Shown: positions 7,916 to 18,008 of the stretch, one piece after another
Numbering within the stretch: position 1 is the first letter of the stretch
Layout of the letters: each line of letters starts with the position of its first letter
Assembly: GCF_014083945.1 (NCBI RefSeq)
Contig: NZ_CP046444.1
Coordinates: 3,782,001 to 3,846,000 of the forward strand
Source of the DNA: Granulicella sp. 5B5
GTDB taxonomy: Bacteria; Acidobacteriota; Terriglobia; Terriglobales; Acidobacteriaceae
Direction: 5' to 3'
Length of the DNA stretch: 64,000 nt
Program-made: the position numbers and the translations under genes
The notes under the pieces: generated by a model
What the model was told of the DNA's origin: nothing
The model's database searches: none
Seen by the model: the letters and a program-made list of their open reading frames with translations, nothing else

Positions 7916-10906
7916 ATGAACAGCATTGAAAAAGCGCAATCCTCCTTAGCACTCCTATTGCTCTTCCTACTTCGCCGGTGGGGCATGCTGTCGACTCTCG
8001 CAGTTGCATGTCTTTTGGTGACGACGGCATACGCACAGGACGCATTTGCTCCTCCGCCGACGCAGAGCGCGCCGACCTCCTCCACCGCCGACACTGATGT
8101 ACAGTCTTCGCCTCTCGGGATCGGAGATACAGGCAGCGACCAGCAGGATACCAGCGCAAGTGCGAGCTCAAGCGTGTTCGCACAACCGTCCACTCTCTCG
8201 GCGGATCAGATCATCCAGATACTGCAGCAATCGCCTGACCTCGTCGTCGAAATCAAGTCGCAGGTCGCGGATCGCCTCCAGCAGCAAGGCTCGCAGGTGG
8301 ATGCAAATGACATTACCGACCAGATGCTCTACAACCAGATCTCGACGAACGCCGACCTGCGCGCCAACGTCAGCACGTTTTTGCGTGCCCGTGGATATGT
8401 TTCGCAGGGAGACTTGCAGAGCGAAGGTGCAAGTGCGGGAGGGTTCGGCTCAGAACAAGGAACAACTTTGCCTGGTGACACGAACGCGTCTCAATTGGGC
8501 GCGAATGGCGACCTTACGACGACCGGCACGAGCGTGAACGGCACAGCGCTCGGTACGGCGCTGAACGCGAGAAGCACTGCCGGATCGATCTCGCAACGGA
8601 ACGCCTCGCGCAATCACGAGAACTCCACGACAAGTACCGATGTACCGAAGGTACTGCGCCAGTCAACGCCGTACAACCTGCAGTCGCTCCGCGATCTCTA
8701 CACTCAGATCCCCGAGCGCGCCATGCACCTGAAGCGTTTCGGCTCAGATGTTTTCCTCAATCGCAATACATCTGCGATGTCGCTTGGCGGTTCAAGCCAG
8801 AACACGCCTTTGGATGTACCGCTAGGGCCGGATTATGTGGTTGGTCCTGGCGACACGCTCGCAATCAATGTGTGGGGTGGCATCACGCAAAGTGTCAACC
8901 GTGTTGTGGACCGAGATGGCCACGTTCTGTTGCCTGAAGCGGGCTCGCTTCAGGTAGCCGGTTTGTCACTAGGGAGCGCAGAGAACGCAATTGCGGAGGC
9001 ACTGCAGCGGCAGTACCGCGATGTGAAGGTCTCTGTCACGGTAGCTCGGCTGCACTCTGTGCGCGTATATGTCGTTGGCGATGTCCAGCGGCCGGGCGGG
9101 TATGACATCAGTTCTCTAGCCACGCCGCTGAGCGCGCTGTTCGCAGCGGGCGGTCCAACATCGGTCGGATCTTTACGGATAGCTCGTCATTATCGTGGAG
9201 ACAAGTTGGTGGAGGAGATCGACCTCTACGACTTTCTACTGCATGGCTTGCGCAAAGGAAGTGCCCACTTTGAAAGCGGAGATACGCTGCTCGTGCCGCC
9301 GGCCGGGCCACAGGTTGCTCTCTCGGGCGCGGTGAAGCGTCCCGCGATCTATGAATTGAAGGCTGGCGAAACGACCCTTGCGACAGCGCTCGAATATGCC
9401 GGCGGTGTGACTGTTGCCGCATCATTGAGCCATATCACGATTGAGCGCATCGACCCGAATCGCCAGCGTGCGACGGTTACACTTAGCGTTCCCGCTAACG
9501 GGGAACCGGATGCCGATCGCGCGGCGATCAACCAGTTCGAAGTGTGTGACGGTGACCGCATACATGTCTCGCCAATCCTGCCGTACAGCGAGCGAGTGAT
9601 TTATGTTCAGGGCCATGTGGTGCGCCCGGGACGCGTGTCCTACACGGACGGAATGCGGCTCTCGGATGTGCTGCATAGCTATCAGGACATGCTGCCTGAA
9701 CCCGCAGAGCACGGTGAGATTATTCGACTCGTCCCTCCGGACCTGCACGCGGAGACGATCGACTTCAGCGTGCCCGAGGTCCTCATTGGCAACGCGAATA
9801 TCGTGCTGCAGCCGTTCGACACTGTGCGCATCTTTGGTCGCTACGAGGTCGATAGCCCGAAGGTGACCATCCACGGCGAAGTGTTGCGCGCTGGTGTGTA
9901 TCCGCTCTCGAAGGACATGACCATCTCGCAGCTCGTGCGCATGGCAGGTGGCTTTAAGCGTGATGCTCTAACTGAGAGTGCGGACCTGACCAGCTATGCC
10001 GTGGCAAAGGGAAACCACGTAACCGGAGAGATTACAACCGTGCGCATTGGTGCGGCTGTTGCGGGCTCAGATCCGGGGGCGGATACCGTGCTCAAACCCG
10101 GCGACATTCTGACGATCCACCAGATTACCGGCTGGAATGACATTGGCCAGTCCATCACGATCAACGGGCAGGTGAAGTTTCCAGGAAGTTACGGATTCCA
10201 CGAGGGTGAGCGGCTGAGCTCAGTGCTGCGCCGCGCGGGTGGTCTTCGCGACACGGCGTATCCAGAGGGCGCGGTATTACTACGCGAGCAGGTGCGCGAG
10301 GTGGAAGAGAAAAGCCGCGACGAGCTCATCCGGCAGATTGAGACGAACTCCTCATCCGCGCGGCTGTCGCCAGCGCTTGCAGGCGACAGTGGCTCTGCCT
10401 TGCAGCTCATCAAGGCACAGCAGCAACAGGCGCTGGCACAGTTGAAGTCCAATCCCCCCACAGGCCGCATGGTGATTCACATCGGTGCGGACATCGATAG
10501 CTGGGCCAACACGCCAGCGGATGTGGAGCTGCGACGCGGCGATGTGCTGACAATTCCCAAGCGACCCGGCTTCGTCATCGTCTCGGGTGAGGTTTATAAC
10601 GCAACCGGCCTGACCTTTACCCAGGGCAAGACGGCAAAGTGGTATCTAAGCCGCGCCGGTGGAACCAACGCCGCCGCCGACCGCAAAAACATCTTCATCA
10701 TCCGCGCGAACGGATCGGTGGTGGGACGACATTCCGGCGGGTGGTTCGATGCCGACGTGCTTTCCACCAGGCTTGATCCCGGCGATGTTGTCGTCGTTCC
10801 GCAGAAGATCATCGGTGCATCGCTGTTCTGGAAAAATCTGCTGGCAACCGCACAACTCGCTTCCTCCATCGGGATCACCGCCGGCATTGCGGCAGCGGCC
10901 CTCTGA
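7916..10906 (+). CDS. Polysaccharide export outer-membrane protein with multiple SLBB domains
   Basis: 996 residues from ATG 7916. A hydrophobic segment near residues 12-40 ending in AYAQ is an export signal. A long Ser/Thr/Gln-rich, low-complexity region follows, up to about residue 290. The Poly_export domain begins around 300 (GPDYVVGPGDTLAINVWGG). About six SLBB-like repeats follow, near residues 380, 465, 560, 647, 745 and 885, several showing the V.V.G.V..PG pattern. Proteins of this family form the outer-membrane channel for capsular or exopolysaccharide (Wza-like). It is first in an operon with overlapping genes and overlaps the Wzi-like gene by one base. It is much longer than Wza (about 380 residues) because of the extra SLBB units. 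Confidence 0.88.
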   Translation: MNSIEKAQSSLALLLLFLLRRWGMLSTLAVACLLVTTAYAQDAFAPPPTQSAPTSSTADTDVQSSPLGIGDTGSDQQDTSASASSSVFAQPSTLSADQIIQILQQSPDLVVEIKSQVADRLQQQGSQVDANDITDQMLYNQISTNADLRANVSTFLRARGYVSQGDLQSEGASAGGFGSEQGTTLPGDTNASQLGANGDLTTTGTSVNGTALGTALNARSTAGSISQRNASRNHENSTTSTDVPKVLRQSTPYNLQSLRDLYTQIPERAMHLKRFGSDVFLNRNTSAMSLGGSSQNTPLDVPLGPDYVVGPGDTLAINVWGGITQSVNRVVDRDGHVLLPEAGSLQVAGLSLGSAENAIAEALQRQYRDVKVSVTVARLHSVRVYVVGDVQRPGGYDISSLATPLSALFAAGGPTSVGSLRIARHYRGDKLVEEIDLYDFLLHGLRKGSAHFESGDTLLVPPAGPQVALSGAVKRPAIYELKAGETTLATALEYAGGVTVAASLSHITIERIDPNRQRATVTLSVPANGEPDADRAAINQFEVCDGDRIHVSPILPYSERVIYVQGHVVRPGRVSYTDGMRLSDVLHSYQDMLPEPAEHGEIIRLVPPDLHAETIDFSVPEVLIGNANIVLQPFDTVRIFGRYEVDSPKVTIHGEVLRAGVYPLSKDMTISQLVRMAGGFKRDALTESADLTSYAVAKGNHVTGEITTVRIGAAVAGSDPGADTVLKPGDILTIHQITGWNDIGQSITINGQVKFPGSYGFHEGERLSSVLRRAGGLRDTAYPEGAVLLREQVREVEEKSRDELIRQIETNSSSARLSPALAGDSGSALQLIKAQQQQALAQLKSNPPTGRMVIHIGADIDSWANTPADVELRRGDVLTIPKRPGFVIVSGEVYNATGLTFTQGKTAKWYLSRAGGTNAAADRKNIFIIRANGSVVGRHSGGWFDADVLSTRLDPGDVVVVPQKIIGASLFWKNLLATAQLASSIGITAGIAAAAL

Positions 10907-12624
10907 TGCCTGACAAGCGGAGTAATCAACGAATGGGATCCAAGCTGCTTGGTGTCTGCCTAATGTCGACGTTGTGCCTCCAACTCGTTCGCTTTTCCAA
11001 GGCGCAGGAGCTGCAAGACCGCAGTGCGTCCAACATGGCGTCGACGTATGTGCCCATCGATAGCTGGGTGTATGCAGTGTTCGACCGTCTCGCGGCGAAA
11101 GGCTACATGCAGAGTGCCATCTTCAGCCTTCGGCCGTGGACGCGCCTGGAATGCGCCCGGCTGATCGACGAGGCGAACGACCAGATACTTGATACGCAAG
11201 CGGACCCAGACGTGCTTTCCATGCTGCGCGCGCTCCAGAAGGAGTTTGCACAGGAGCTGCTCCGTCGCGCAGGTGCGAGAAACCTGGAGCTTCGTCTGGA
11301 GTCGATCGACCAACGTGTCACAGCCATCACCGGCACCCCGATCAGGGACGGCTTCCACTTCGCGGAGACGCTGGTCAATGATGAGGGCCGTCCGTTCGCG
11401 CAAGGAGCTAATCTTTACACTGGCATTGCGCTTCGTTCTACCGCGGGGCCCTTCGCAGCCTATGCGAATGTCGAACTGCAGCGTGTGCCGTTCGCGGCAC
11501 AGCCCGATGCTGCGGTGCAGTCTGCGATCTCTATAGCGGACTTTACACCATTGGGTCAAGAGGGGCCGCCGTCAGACTTCGTCCGTGCACGAGCGCTTGA
11601 AGCGTATGTCTCCTTCACGGTGGCGAACAATCAGTTCACCTTCGGCCGTCAATCACTGTGGTGGGGACCGGCGCGCAGCGGAACAACGCTTTTCACCGAT
11701 AATGCGGAACCGATCGCCATGCTTCGCTACGATCGCGTGCAGCCGTTCGAGTTGCCGGGCATCCTGCATGTACTTGGGCCGATCCGTGTACAGCTGCTGG
11801 TCGGGCGGCTGTCGGGGGCGCAGTACGTACATGCCAACCACACGACGTTCGGTGCGCCCGGTGTCGTCCTGAGCGATCAACCATTCATCCATGGTGAAAA
11901 GCTTTCGTTCAAGCTGACTCCGAACCTTGAGTTCGGCGTTTCACGTACTGTGCTCTTTGCGGGTCAAGGAGCACCATTCACAACGCATACCTTGCTGCGC
12001 AGTATCTTCTCTGCAAGCGTTGCCAACGAGAATCAAGACCCCGGGGATCGGAGAAACGCGGTCGACGCCGAGTATCGAATTCCTGGACTTCGCAATTGTC
12101 TCACTGGATACTTTGACGGCTTCTCCGAAGACCAGCCGTTTCCATTGGCATACCCGACCGAGAGCGCTTGGATCTCTGGCTTCGTATATCGCTGTGTACC
12201 GCGTCTGCCTCGACTCTCCATTCGTGCGGAAGGCTTATTATCACCGCATCGCAATCTTGCGTTTCCCGGCTTCTTCTATTTCAACGACCACTATCTCAGC
12301 GGATACACGAATAGCCGCCAACTGATTGGCAGCTGGATAGGTCGCGAGGGCGATGGCCAGCAACTCTGGGCCACGTGGCAGCTCTCGCCGCAATCGAACG
12401 TGGAAATCAGTACTCGCAACTTAAGCGTCAATCGAGAGTTTCTTCAGGGAGGAACGCTCCGCGACCTGAAGATAAGCGCGGACCTTGTACCGCGTCCCGA
12501 CTGGCAGCTGCATGTAGAAGAGCAGATCGAGTCCTGGCACTTTCCGCTATTGTCCGCAAAGTCTCAGCGCAACTCCGCGTTCACGGTTCAACTCTCATAC
12601 AGGCCTACAGGGAGAACACAATGA
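10906..12624 (+). CDS. Capsule assembly Wzi-like outer-membrane barrel protein
   Basis: 572 residues. The N-terminus carries a secretion signal (hydrophobic MGSKLLGVCLMSTLCL, reached from a second in-frame ATG at 10933). The motif STYVPIDSWVYAVFDRLAAKG, followed by an Arg-rich helix, is typical of the Wzi-like (PF14052) family found with polysaccharide exporters. The C-terminal two thirds show alternating beta strands with aromatic girdles, including FTFGRQSLWWGPARSG. Wzi is an outer-membrane lectin-like barrel that helps attach capsule to the surface. The ATG overlaps the stop of the exporter gene (TGATG), so translation is probably coupled. Confidence 0.82.
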   Translation: MPDKRSNQRMGSKLLGVCLMSTLCLQLVRFSKAQELQDRSASNMASTYVPIDSWVYAVFDRLAAKGYMQSAIFSLRPWTRLECARLIDEANDQILDTQADPDVLSMLRALQKEFAQELLRRAGARNLELRLESIDQRVTAITGTPIRDGFHFAETLVNDEGRPFAQGANLYTGIALRSTAGPFAAYANVELQRVPFAAQPDAAVQSAISIADFTPLGQEGPPSDFVRARALEAYVSFTVANNQFTFGRQSLWWGPARSGTTLFTDNAEPIAMLRYDRVQPFELPGILHVLGPIRVQLLVGRLSGAQYVHANHTTFGAPGVVLSDQPFIHGEKLSFKLTPNLEFGVSRTVLFAGQGAPFTTHTLLRSIFSASVANENQDPGDRRNAVDAEYRIPGLRNCLTGYFDGFSEDQPFPLAYPTESAWISGFVYRCVPRLPRLSIRAEGLLSPHRNLAFPGFFYFNDHYLSGYTNSRQLIGSWIGREGDGQQLWATWQLSPQSNVEISTRNLSVNREFLQGGTLRDLKISADLVPRPDWQLHVEEQIESWHFPLLSAKSQRNSAFTVQLSYRPTGRTQ

Positions 12625-13985
12625 TGCACAACTCTGTCGCAATGATGGCACCGGAAGAATCCGATCAAACACTGGATTACGATTTGGATGCGGAGCTTGC
12701 CTTCAGGCCGCCGCCTGAGAGCAACACCCATTGGGCCGTGCGCGCTATGCTCTTGTGGCGTCATCGCTCGCTGCTCGCGCGTGTTACGGTAATTTCCTTT
12801 CTGGTGAGCCTCGGTCTCGCCTTCGTTATCCCGAAGCAGTACACCGCTGTAACAAGCATCATGCCACCGGAGCCGCAAGGTTCGGGCGCAATGGTGCTCG
12901 CGGCCCTTGCAGGAAAAAGCGGCGGGTTAGGTGCGCTGGGCAGTCTGGCTGGTGGATTACTCGGCGACCACGCAAGCACGTTTCTCTATATCAGCCTTCT
13001 CGAAAGCGGGACCGTCAGTAGCCACCTCATCGACAAGTTCAACCTGATGCACGTCTATCACAGCCGCTATAGGGTCAATGCGGCGAAACATCTCGCCCAT
13101 CTCACCACGATCAGCGACGACAAGAAAAGCGGCGTCATCACAATCAAGGTGGAAGACCGTGATCCCGTGCGAGCGCGGAATATCGCACAGGCATATCTGG
13201 ACGAACTGAATCGAATTCTCACAAAGACCAGCACCTCGTCCGCGCATCAGGAGCGCGTATTTATTGAGAACAGACTGCATTCGGTGCAAGTCGATCTTGA
13301 GCAGGCACAGCTGCAGCTAAGCGAATTCTCAAGCAAGAACAACACCGTTGATATCCGCGAGCAGACGCGTGCGATGGTGGATTCCGGTGCGCGCGTGCAG
13401 GCGGAGCTACTTGTGGAGCAGTCCGGCCTGCAGTCGTTGCGCCAGATCTACGGCGACGGCAATGTACGCGTGCGTGAGACAGAGGCACGAATCGCTTCGC
13501 TTAAAAGTGATCTGCAAAAGATGACAGGAAGCTCTGCGCCCCTTTCAGCGAACACAGCTATATCAGACAGCGCATCAGTGGCGGGTGACGGTAGTGACTC
13601 GCTTTACCCTCCGCTGCGCCAGCTGCCGAGACTCGCTGTTCCCTATGCGGATCTTTATCGTCGCGTCAAGGTGCAAGAGGCTGTGTTCGAGCTTCTCACG
13701 CAGCAATATGAGATCGCGAGGATTGAAGAAGCGAAGGATCTGCCGGTGGTTCGCGTCATTGACAGTCCGGGCGTTCCTGAGAAGAAGTCCTTTCCACCCC
13801 GTCTCCTCCTCACTCTGCTGCTGACACTCCTCTCGCTTGCCGCCACAGCATTCATACTCGTCGTTCGCGAACAATGGGGAGGGGTCGATCCTGGTGATCC
13901 CCGCAAGCTGCTCGCCGCGGAGGTGCTGCCTGTCCTGGCCTCCTACATCCGCATCTCCCCAAAATCTCGCGGTGACCACGCATGA
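12621..13985 (+). CDS. Wzz-type polysaccharide chain-length/co-polymerase protein
   Basis: 454 residues from ATG 12621, chosen for GGGAG seven bases upstream and the ATGA overlap with the preceding stop; a longer frame upstream lies inside the Wzi-like gene. One membrane segment near residues 48-68 and one near 415-435 flank a periplasmic domain rich in heptad coiled coil (VQVDLEQAQLQLSEFSSKNN). A Pro-rich SPGVPEKKSFPPR precedes the second segment, as in Wzz and Wzc proteins. These set polymer length by working with Wzy. There is no C-terminal tyrosine kinase domain, and no separate BY-kinase or phosphatase gene occurs in the locus. Confidence 0.88.
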   Translation: MMHNSVAMMAPEESDQTLDYDLDAELAFRPPPESNTHWAVRAMLLWRHRSLLARVTVISFLVSLGLAFVIPKQYTAVTSIMPPEPQGSGAMVLAALAGKSGGLGALGSLAGGLLGDHASTFLYISLLESGTVSSHLIDKFNLMHVYHSRYRVNAAKHLAHLTTISDDKKSGVITIKVEDRDPVRARNIAQAYLDELNRILTKTSTSSAHQERVFIENRLHSVQVDLEQAQLQLSEFSSKNNTVDIREQTRAMVDSGARVQAELLVEQSGLQSLRQIYGDGNVRVRETEARIASLKSDLQKMTGSSAPLSANTAISDSASVAGDGSDSLYPPLRQLPRLAVPYADLYRRVKVQEAVFELLTQQYEIARIEEAKDLPVVRVIDSPGVPEKKSFPPRLLLTLLLTLLSLAATAFILVVREQWGGVDPGDPRKLLAAEVLPVLASYIRISPKSRGDHA

Positions 13986-15319
13986 GGAGGCATTTCACAA
14001 ATGCTATGTACGGGGGGCTTGATTACATCTCGTATCCATTTGGGATGCTCATGGTTGCGCCGATAGTGATTCACCGACTCGGTGCATCAGAGTATGGGTT
14101 GTGGATGATTGCGACCTCAGTAATCAGCGCCGGCGGCATCATTGCCTCCGGATTTTGTGATGCTGCAACACAACAAATTGCTCGACTTCGAGGGACCGGT
14201 GAACGTGCGCGGATGGCGCAAACTGTGAGGAGCACTCTTGGTATTGGGGCGACTCTCAGTTTCGTCCTTGCATGCATTGTCTGGGTGTCGGCACCGTTTG
14301 TAGCTGCGCACGTTGTTGTATCGCATGTCACGTCACTGCGGGAGTGCGTCATCTCGCTTCGCATCGCAAGTTTGCTAATCGTCGTGCGCAGCATCGAAAG
14401 CGTTGGCGTCAGCGTACATCGCGCGTTCGACAGGTACGGCAGTACCGTTAAGATTAGCGCCGCCATGCGCTTGCTTACTCTTTTTACCGTGGCAGGGCTT
14501 GCGATCTGCGGTCAGCGAACGACCAGTTTTCTCATCGCAACGGGCGTGTTTCTCATCGGAGGGACTTATCTGCAGCTCCGAGAACTGCCCCATTTTGTTG
14601 GTGAGGGCTCTCTATGGCCTTCCTTAGAACCTACGGAGACATGGCTGCTGGTGAGCGTTGGCATCTTTGTGTGGATACAGGCGCTTGGCGGTGTTGTGTT
14701 CACTCAGTTCGATCGCATTCTGCTTGGAGTCTCTCTCGGCGCCGCTGCAGTTGCGCCTTATGCGTTGTGCATTCAGTTCGCACAACCTCTATTCGGCCTT
14801 ACTGCGTCAACACTGCATTTTCTATTCCCTTATCTCTCCCGGCGAGCCAACATGATTTCGCCTAAAGAGCTACGGCACACATTATTGAAAGCATTTATTT
14901 GCAACTTCCTGTTGATCGTCGCAGGCGCAGGCGTATTGCTCCTATGCGGTGATCGCCTCCTCGCTTTGTGGGCTGGCAGTGCACTTGCAAAGACCGCGGT
15001 GCAGATTCTTCCCAGAATTGTACTGGGTTCCGCTCTTATGGGCTTGAGCGTTATGGGGACCTATGCGCTCCAGGCACTCGGACTCTTTCGCATTGTGGCT
15101 CTTATCAGTCTTTGCAGTCGCGCAGCCATGCTCGCGCTTATGCTCTTCCTGTTGCACCATATGGGGTTGCAGGGGTTGGTGATCTCGCGCTTGTGCTATG
15201 GCTTCACGGCTCTGTTTGTTTATGTGCCATTGCTGCAAATTGTGATCAAAACAAGAAGATCCTCAGGCTCGGCCATTCCTATACCGCCTGCCAAGTTGAC
15301 GGAGGGATCGGCTATATGA
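13982..15319 (+). CDS. Wzx-type oligosaccharide flippase
   Basis: 445 residues with about twelve to fourteen hydrophobic segments over the whole length and no soluble domain. The N-terminal GGLDYISYPFGMLMVAPIV and the helix pairs near residues 220-300 fit the polysaccharide flippase (MOP exporter) superfamily. It should translocate undecaprenyl-linked repeat units across the inner membrane for Wzy polymerisation. It overlaps the Wzz stop by four bases (ATGA) and the next gene in the same way, so it lies inside the core operon. Confidence 0.85.
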   Translation: MRRHFTNAMYGGLDYISYPFGMLMVAPIVIHRLGASEYGLWMIATSVISAGGIIASGFCDAATQQIARLRGTGERARMAQTVRSTLGIGATLSFVLACIVWVSAPFVAAHVVVSHVTSLRECVISLRIASLLIVVRSIESVGVSVHRAFDRYGSTVKISAAMRLLTLFTVAGLAICGQRTTSFLIATGVFLIGGTYLQLRELPHFVGEGSLWPSLEPTETWLLVSVGIFVWIQALGGVVFTQFDRILLGVSLGAAAVAPYALCIQFAQPLFGLTASTLHFLFPYLSRRANMISPKELRHTLLKAFICNFLLIVAGAGVLLLCGDRLLALWAGSALAKTAVQILPRIVLGSALMGLSVMGTYALQALGLFRIVALISLCSRAAMLALMLFLLHHMGLQGLVISRLCYGFTALFVYVPLLQIVIKTRRSSGSAIPIPPAKLTEGSAI

Positions 15320-16539
15320 AGATCATGGTTTTGGCTGCTTCCTTTTCGTCTGACATCTCTGGCATTCAACGGCACGCGCTGAACCTCGTTCGTTGTTTGA
15401 TAAAAAGCAACGAGATCACGCGCATTGATCTCGTTGTTGCACCTTGGCAAACGAAGATCACAGAGACACTGAATGATATATCTGACGATCGACTTATTAT
15501 CCACTTTGAAAAAATGCACGAAGGACCGGTTGGGCGCAACCTCTGGTACTACCGAGAGCTGCCGCTTCTTGTAAGACGGTTGCAGGTTGATCTCGTGCAC
15601 CTCTCTTACCCAGTGCCCTTTCATGCTGCAGCATTCGGCTGCCCAACGGTACTGAGTCTGCACGATCTCTATCCACTAGAGATCCCTGAGAACTTTGGGT
15701 TCCCGAAGGCCATCGCGAACCGATGGATACTGCAGCAGTGCCTTCGTAGCGTTAGCTCGATCGCGTGCGTCTCGGACGCCACTTTGCACAAGTTGAAGCT
15801 ATGCACGACCGAAAAAGTCGAACAGAAAGCAGTGCGGATCTATAACTGCGTCGAACCCCGTCCCGCTTTGCCAGAACCTCATGCCTATCGAGAGTTAATA
15901 GGCGAACGCTTCCTGCTCTCGGTTTCGCAGCACCGCAGAAACAAGAATATCCCTCTTCTCATCCGTGTGTTTCATCGATTACTGCGTGGCACTGCACCGG
16001 CGCCTGTGACGAAATTGCTCATTGTCGGAATTGAAGGGCCGGAGACACAGAGCATTCGCTCCCTGATTGCTGATCTCCGCTTGGAGGAACACGTACTTCT
16101 CGCGCATGGGCTTTCAGAGGATGAACTGCAGTGGTGCTATGCGCAGTGTGAAGCAGTCATAGCTCCTTCAAAGACAGAGGGTTTCGGTCTGCCCGTCGCC
16201 GAGGCCCTCCTCGCAGGTGCGAGGGTCGTGTGCTCTGACATTGCAGCATTCCGCGAGATTGGTGGGATGCACTGCCGTTTCGTCGCATTGGGGCCCACGG
16301 AAGAGCTCGACTTTGCAACGGCCATATCGGAGACGATCCGTAGGCCGCCAGGAAAGCACGTCAGCTTTACACATTTGTCAATCGAAACACTTTCGCGCGA
16401 ATATGTGCAGCTCTATACCCGGCTTCTGCTAAAGAACCAGACAGCCGCGGAGACTAGCGCTCATACCGGGCTTTACGCAATCAAGGATGGTCTTGCCCTT
16501 GAACAGAGTTCTCCAGCCGCGCGGAAGTGGGAGGGATGA
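15316..16539 (+). CDS. GT4-family (GT-B) glycosyltransferase
   Basis: 407 residues from ATG 15316. This start has GGAGGG about nine bases upstream and overlaps the Wzx stop as ATGA; the open frame further left lies inside wzx. The N-terminal acceptor domain has HALNLVR and VDLVHLSYPVPF. The C-terminal donor domain has ERFLLSVSQHRRNKNIPLL and the E-x7-E motif in SKTEGFGLPVAEALLAG, the retaining GT4 signature. It should add one sugar from a nucleotide donor to the growing lipid-linked repeat unit. Which sugar is not predictable. Confidence 0.87.
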   Translation: MKIMVLAASFSSDISGIQRHALNLVRCLIKSNEITRIDLVVAPWQTKITETLNDISDDRLIIHFEKMHEGPVGRNLWYYRELPLLVRRLQVDLVHLSYPVPFHAAAFGCPTVLSLHDLYPLEIPENFGFPKAIANRWILQQCLRSVSSIACVSDATLHKLKLCTTEKVEQKAVRIYNCVEPRPALPEPHAYRELIGERFLLSVSQHRRNKNIPLLIRVFHRLLRGTAPAPVTKLLIVGIEGPETQSIRSLIADLRLEEHVLLAHGLSEDELQWCYAQCEAVIAPSKTEGFGLPVAEALLAGARVVCSDIAAFREIGGMHCRFVALGPTEELDFATAISETIRRPPGKHVSFTHLSIETLSREYVQLYTRLLLKNQTAAETSAHTGLYAIKDGLALEQSSPAARKWEG

Positions 16540-16541
16540 CC

Positions 16542-18008
16542 ATGGCCGCATCTGAATCCTATGTTGCCAGTCATCTAGCGGACAGCGCAGCGCCTGGAAG
16601 CATGCGACACCGAGCGTTTCCGGGCGGTCTAAATCGCTACGTCCTGGCCGGAGCCGAGGTGATCGCCGATCTTCTCACCTGTGTTGCATCTCTCATCGCA
16701 GCGTATCTTGTCCAACGAAAGGTTGGAGGGAACCTCGGCTATCCATTGCAGCGGGTACTTGCGATCGGCGCGGTACAAGGACTTTTCGCTGTCCTCCTGC
16801 TGAGTGCTTCCGGCGCGTATGGAGGTTGCAGTAGCTTGATGCGCATTCGTGAAACGGAGCGCGCTGTTCGCGCTGCAATCCAGGCCGCGCTGCTCTTGTC
16901 TTTTGTGGTCTCGATCCTCGCGCTGCAGTTACCGCCAATGGCTGTCCTGGTTAATGTATTCCTTATGCCTGTGCTGTTGATCTTTCAGAAGCAGGTGACA
17001 CACTCGCTCACGCAGGCACTGCACGTCAGGGGTTACGGTTGCAAACGTGCCGTGATTTATGGTGCGGGAGAAGCAGGGAGGCGCATCACATCGACTCTGC
17101 TTCATTCGCCAAAGCTGGGCTTACAGCCTGTCGCAGTTTGGAGTGACGGCTCGGTCCCGGCAAGCGATGGCCTGTCTGTGCTGGGATACCGCCGTGAGAG
17201 CGCAATTCCAGTACGATTTGAGCCTTTGGCTGCGTCGACATTGCGGTCGCTTCGCTGCAACCTTTTGATCATGGCTGAGCCGCATCTGTCGGCGGCTCAG
17301 TTCGAGGAGATGAAGAGCATAGCAAACCAAGCTGGTATATTGGTGGCCTTTGTTTCGGAATCTGCTGCGCATGCGGAGATGCAGCAGAGCGTCGCGGATA
17401 TTGATGGGGTTTTGCTCACGTCTCCGCATGAACACTCGACTTCATGGAGCTATGCGTTCTTCAAGCGAGCAGTCGACGTGTTCGCCGCGACGATATTGCT
17501 CATTGGGTTATCGCCGGTATTATGCATCGTGGCTCTGCTCGTACGGCTCAGTTCACCAGGACCTTCACTGTTCATACAAAGGCGAGTTGGCCGCGATGGC
17601 GAGTTCTTCGATATGTACAAGTTTCGAACGATGGTGTCTGATGCGCCCCGTTATGCGGTCTCTCCGGTAACTTCAAGCGATCCGCGCCTTACGTCCATTG
17701 GTAGGGTGCTGCGGCATCTAAGCTTGGACGAATTACCCCAACTTATCAATGTCTTGTCAGGCACGATGTCGCTTGTGGGACCTCGGCCAGAGATGCCCTT
17801 CATCGTTGCGACCTACAACGACCACCAGCGGCTGCGGCTGCGTGTGAAGCCAGGAATCACAGGATTGTGGCAGCTAAGCGCAGCCCGTGCATTTCCTATC
17901 CACGAGAACATTGAATACGACCTTTATTACCAACGCCATCGCACCTTCTTCATGGATATTGCAATTCTGATCCACACAATCTTTTTTGCGGTGGGTGGCG
18001 GCATATGA
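16542..18008 (+). CDS. WbaP-like polyprenyl-phosphate hexose-1-phosphate transferase
   Basis: 488 residues. ATG 16542 is preferred over ATG 16536 because the purine-rich GGGAGGG (16529-16535) is six bases before it and touches the other. Four to five N-terminal membrane helices are followed by a CoA-binding-like domain with YGAGEAGRR. The C-terminal bacterial sugar transferase domain has its own membrane anchor, then QRRVGRDGEFFDMYKFRTM and LSLDELPQLINVLSGTMSLV, then GPRPEMP. The enzyme starts repeat-unit assembly by moving a hexose-1-phosphate onto undecaprenyl phosphate. A second enzyme of this class lies at 47.2 kb. Confidence 0.9.
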   Translation: MAASESYVASHLADSAAPGSMRHRAFPGGLNRYVLAGAEVIADLLTCVASLIAAYLVQRKVGGNLGYPLQRVLAIGAVQGLFAVLLLSASGAYGGCSSLMRIRETERAVRAAIQAALLLSFVVSILALQLPPMAVLVNVFLMPVLLIFQKQVTHSLTQALHVRGYGCKRAVIYGAGEAGRRITSTLLHSPKLGLQPVAVWSDGSVPASDGLSVLGYRRESAIPVRFEPLAASTLRSLRCNLLIMAEPHLSAAQFEEMKSIANQAGILVAFVSESAAHAEMQQSVADIDGVLLTSPHEHSTSWSYAFFKRAVDVFAATILLIGLSPVLCIVALLVRLSSPGPSLFIQRRVGRDGEFFDMYKFRTMVSDAPRYAVSPVTSSDPRLTSIGRVLRHLSLDELPQLINVLSGTMSLVGPRPEMPFIVATYNDHQRLRLRVKPGITGLWQLSAARAFPIHENIEYDLYYQRHRTFFMDIAILIHTIFFAVGGGI

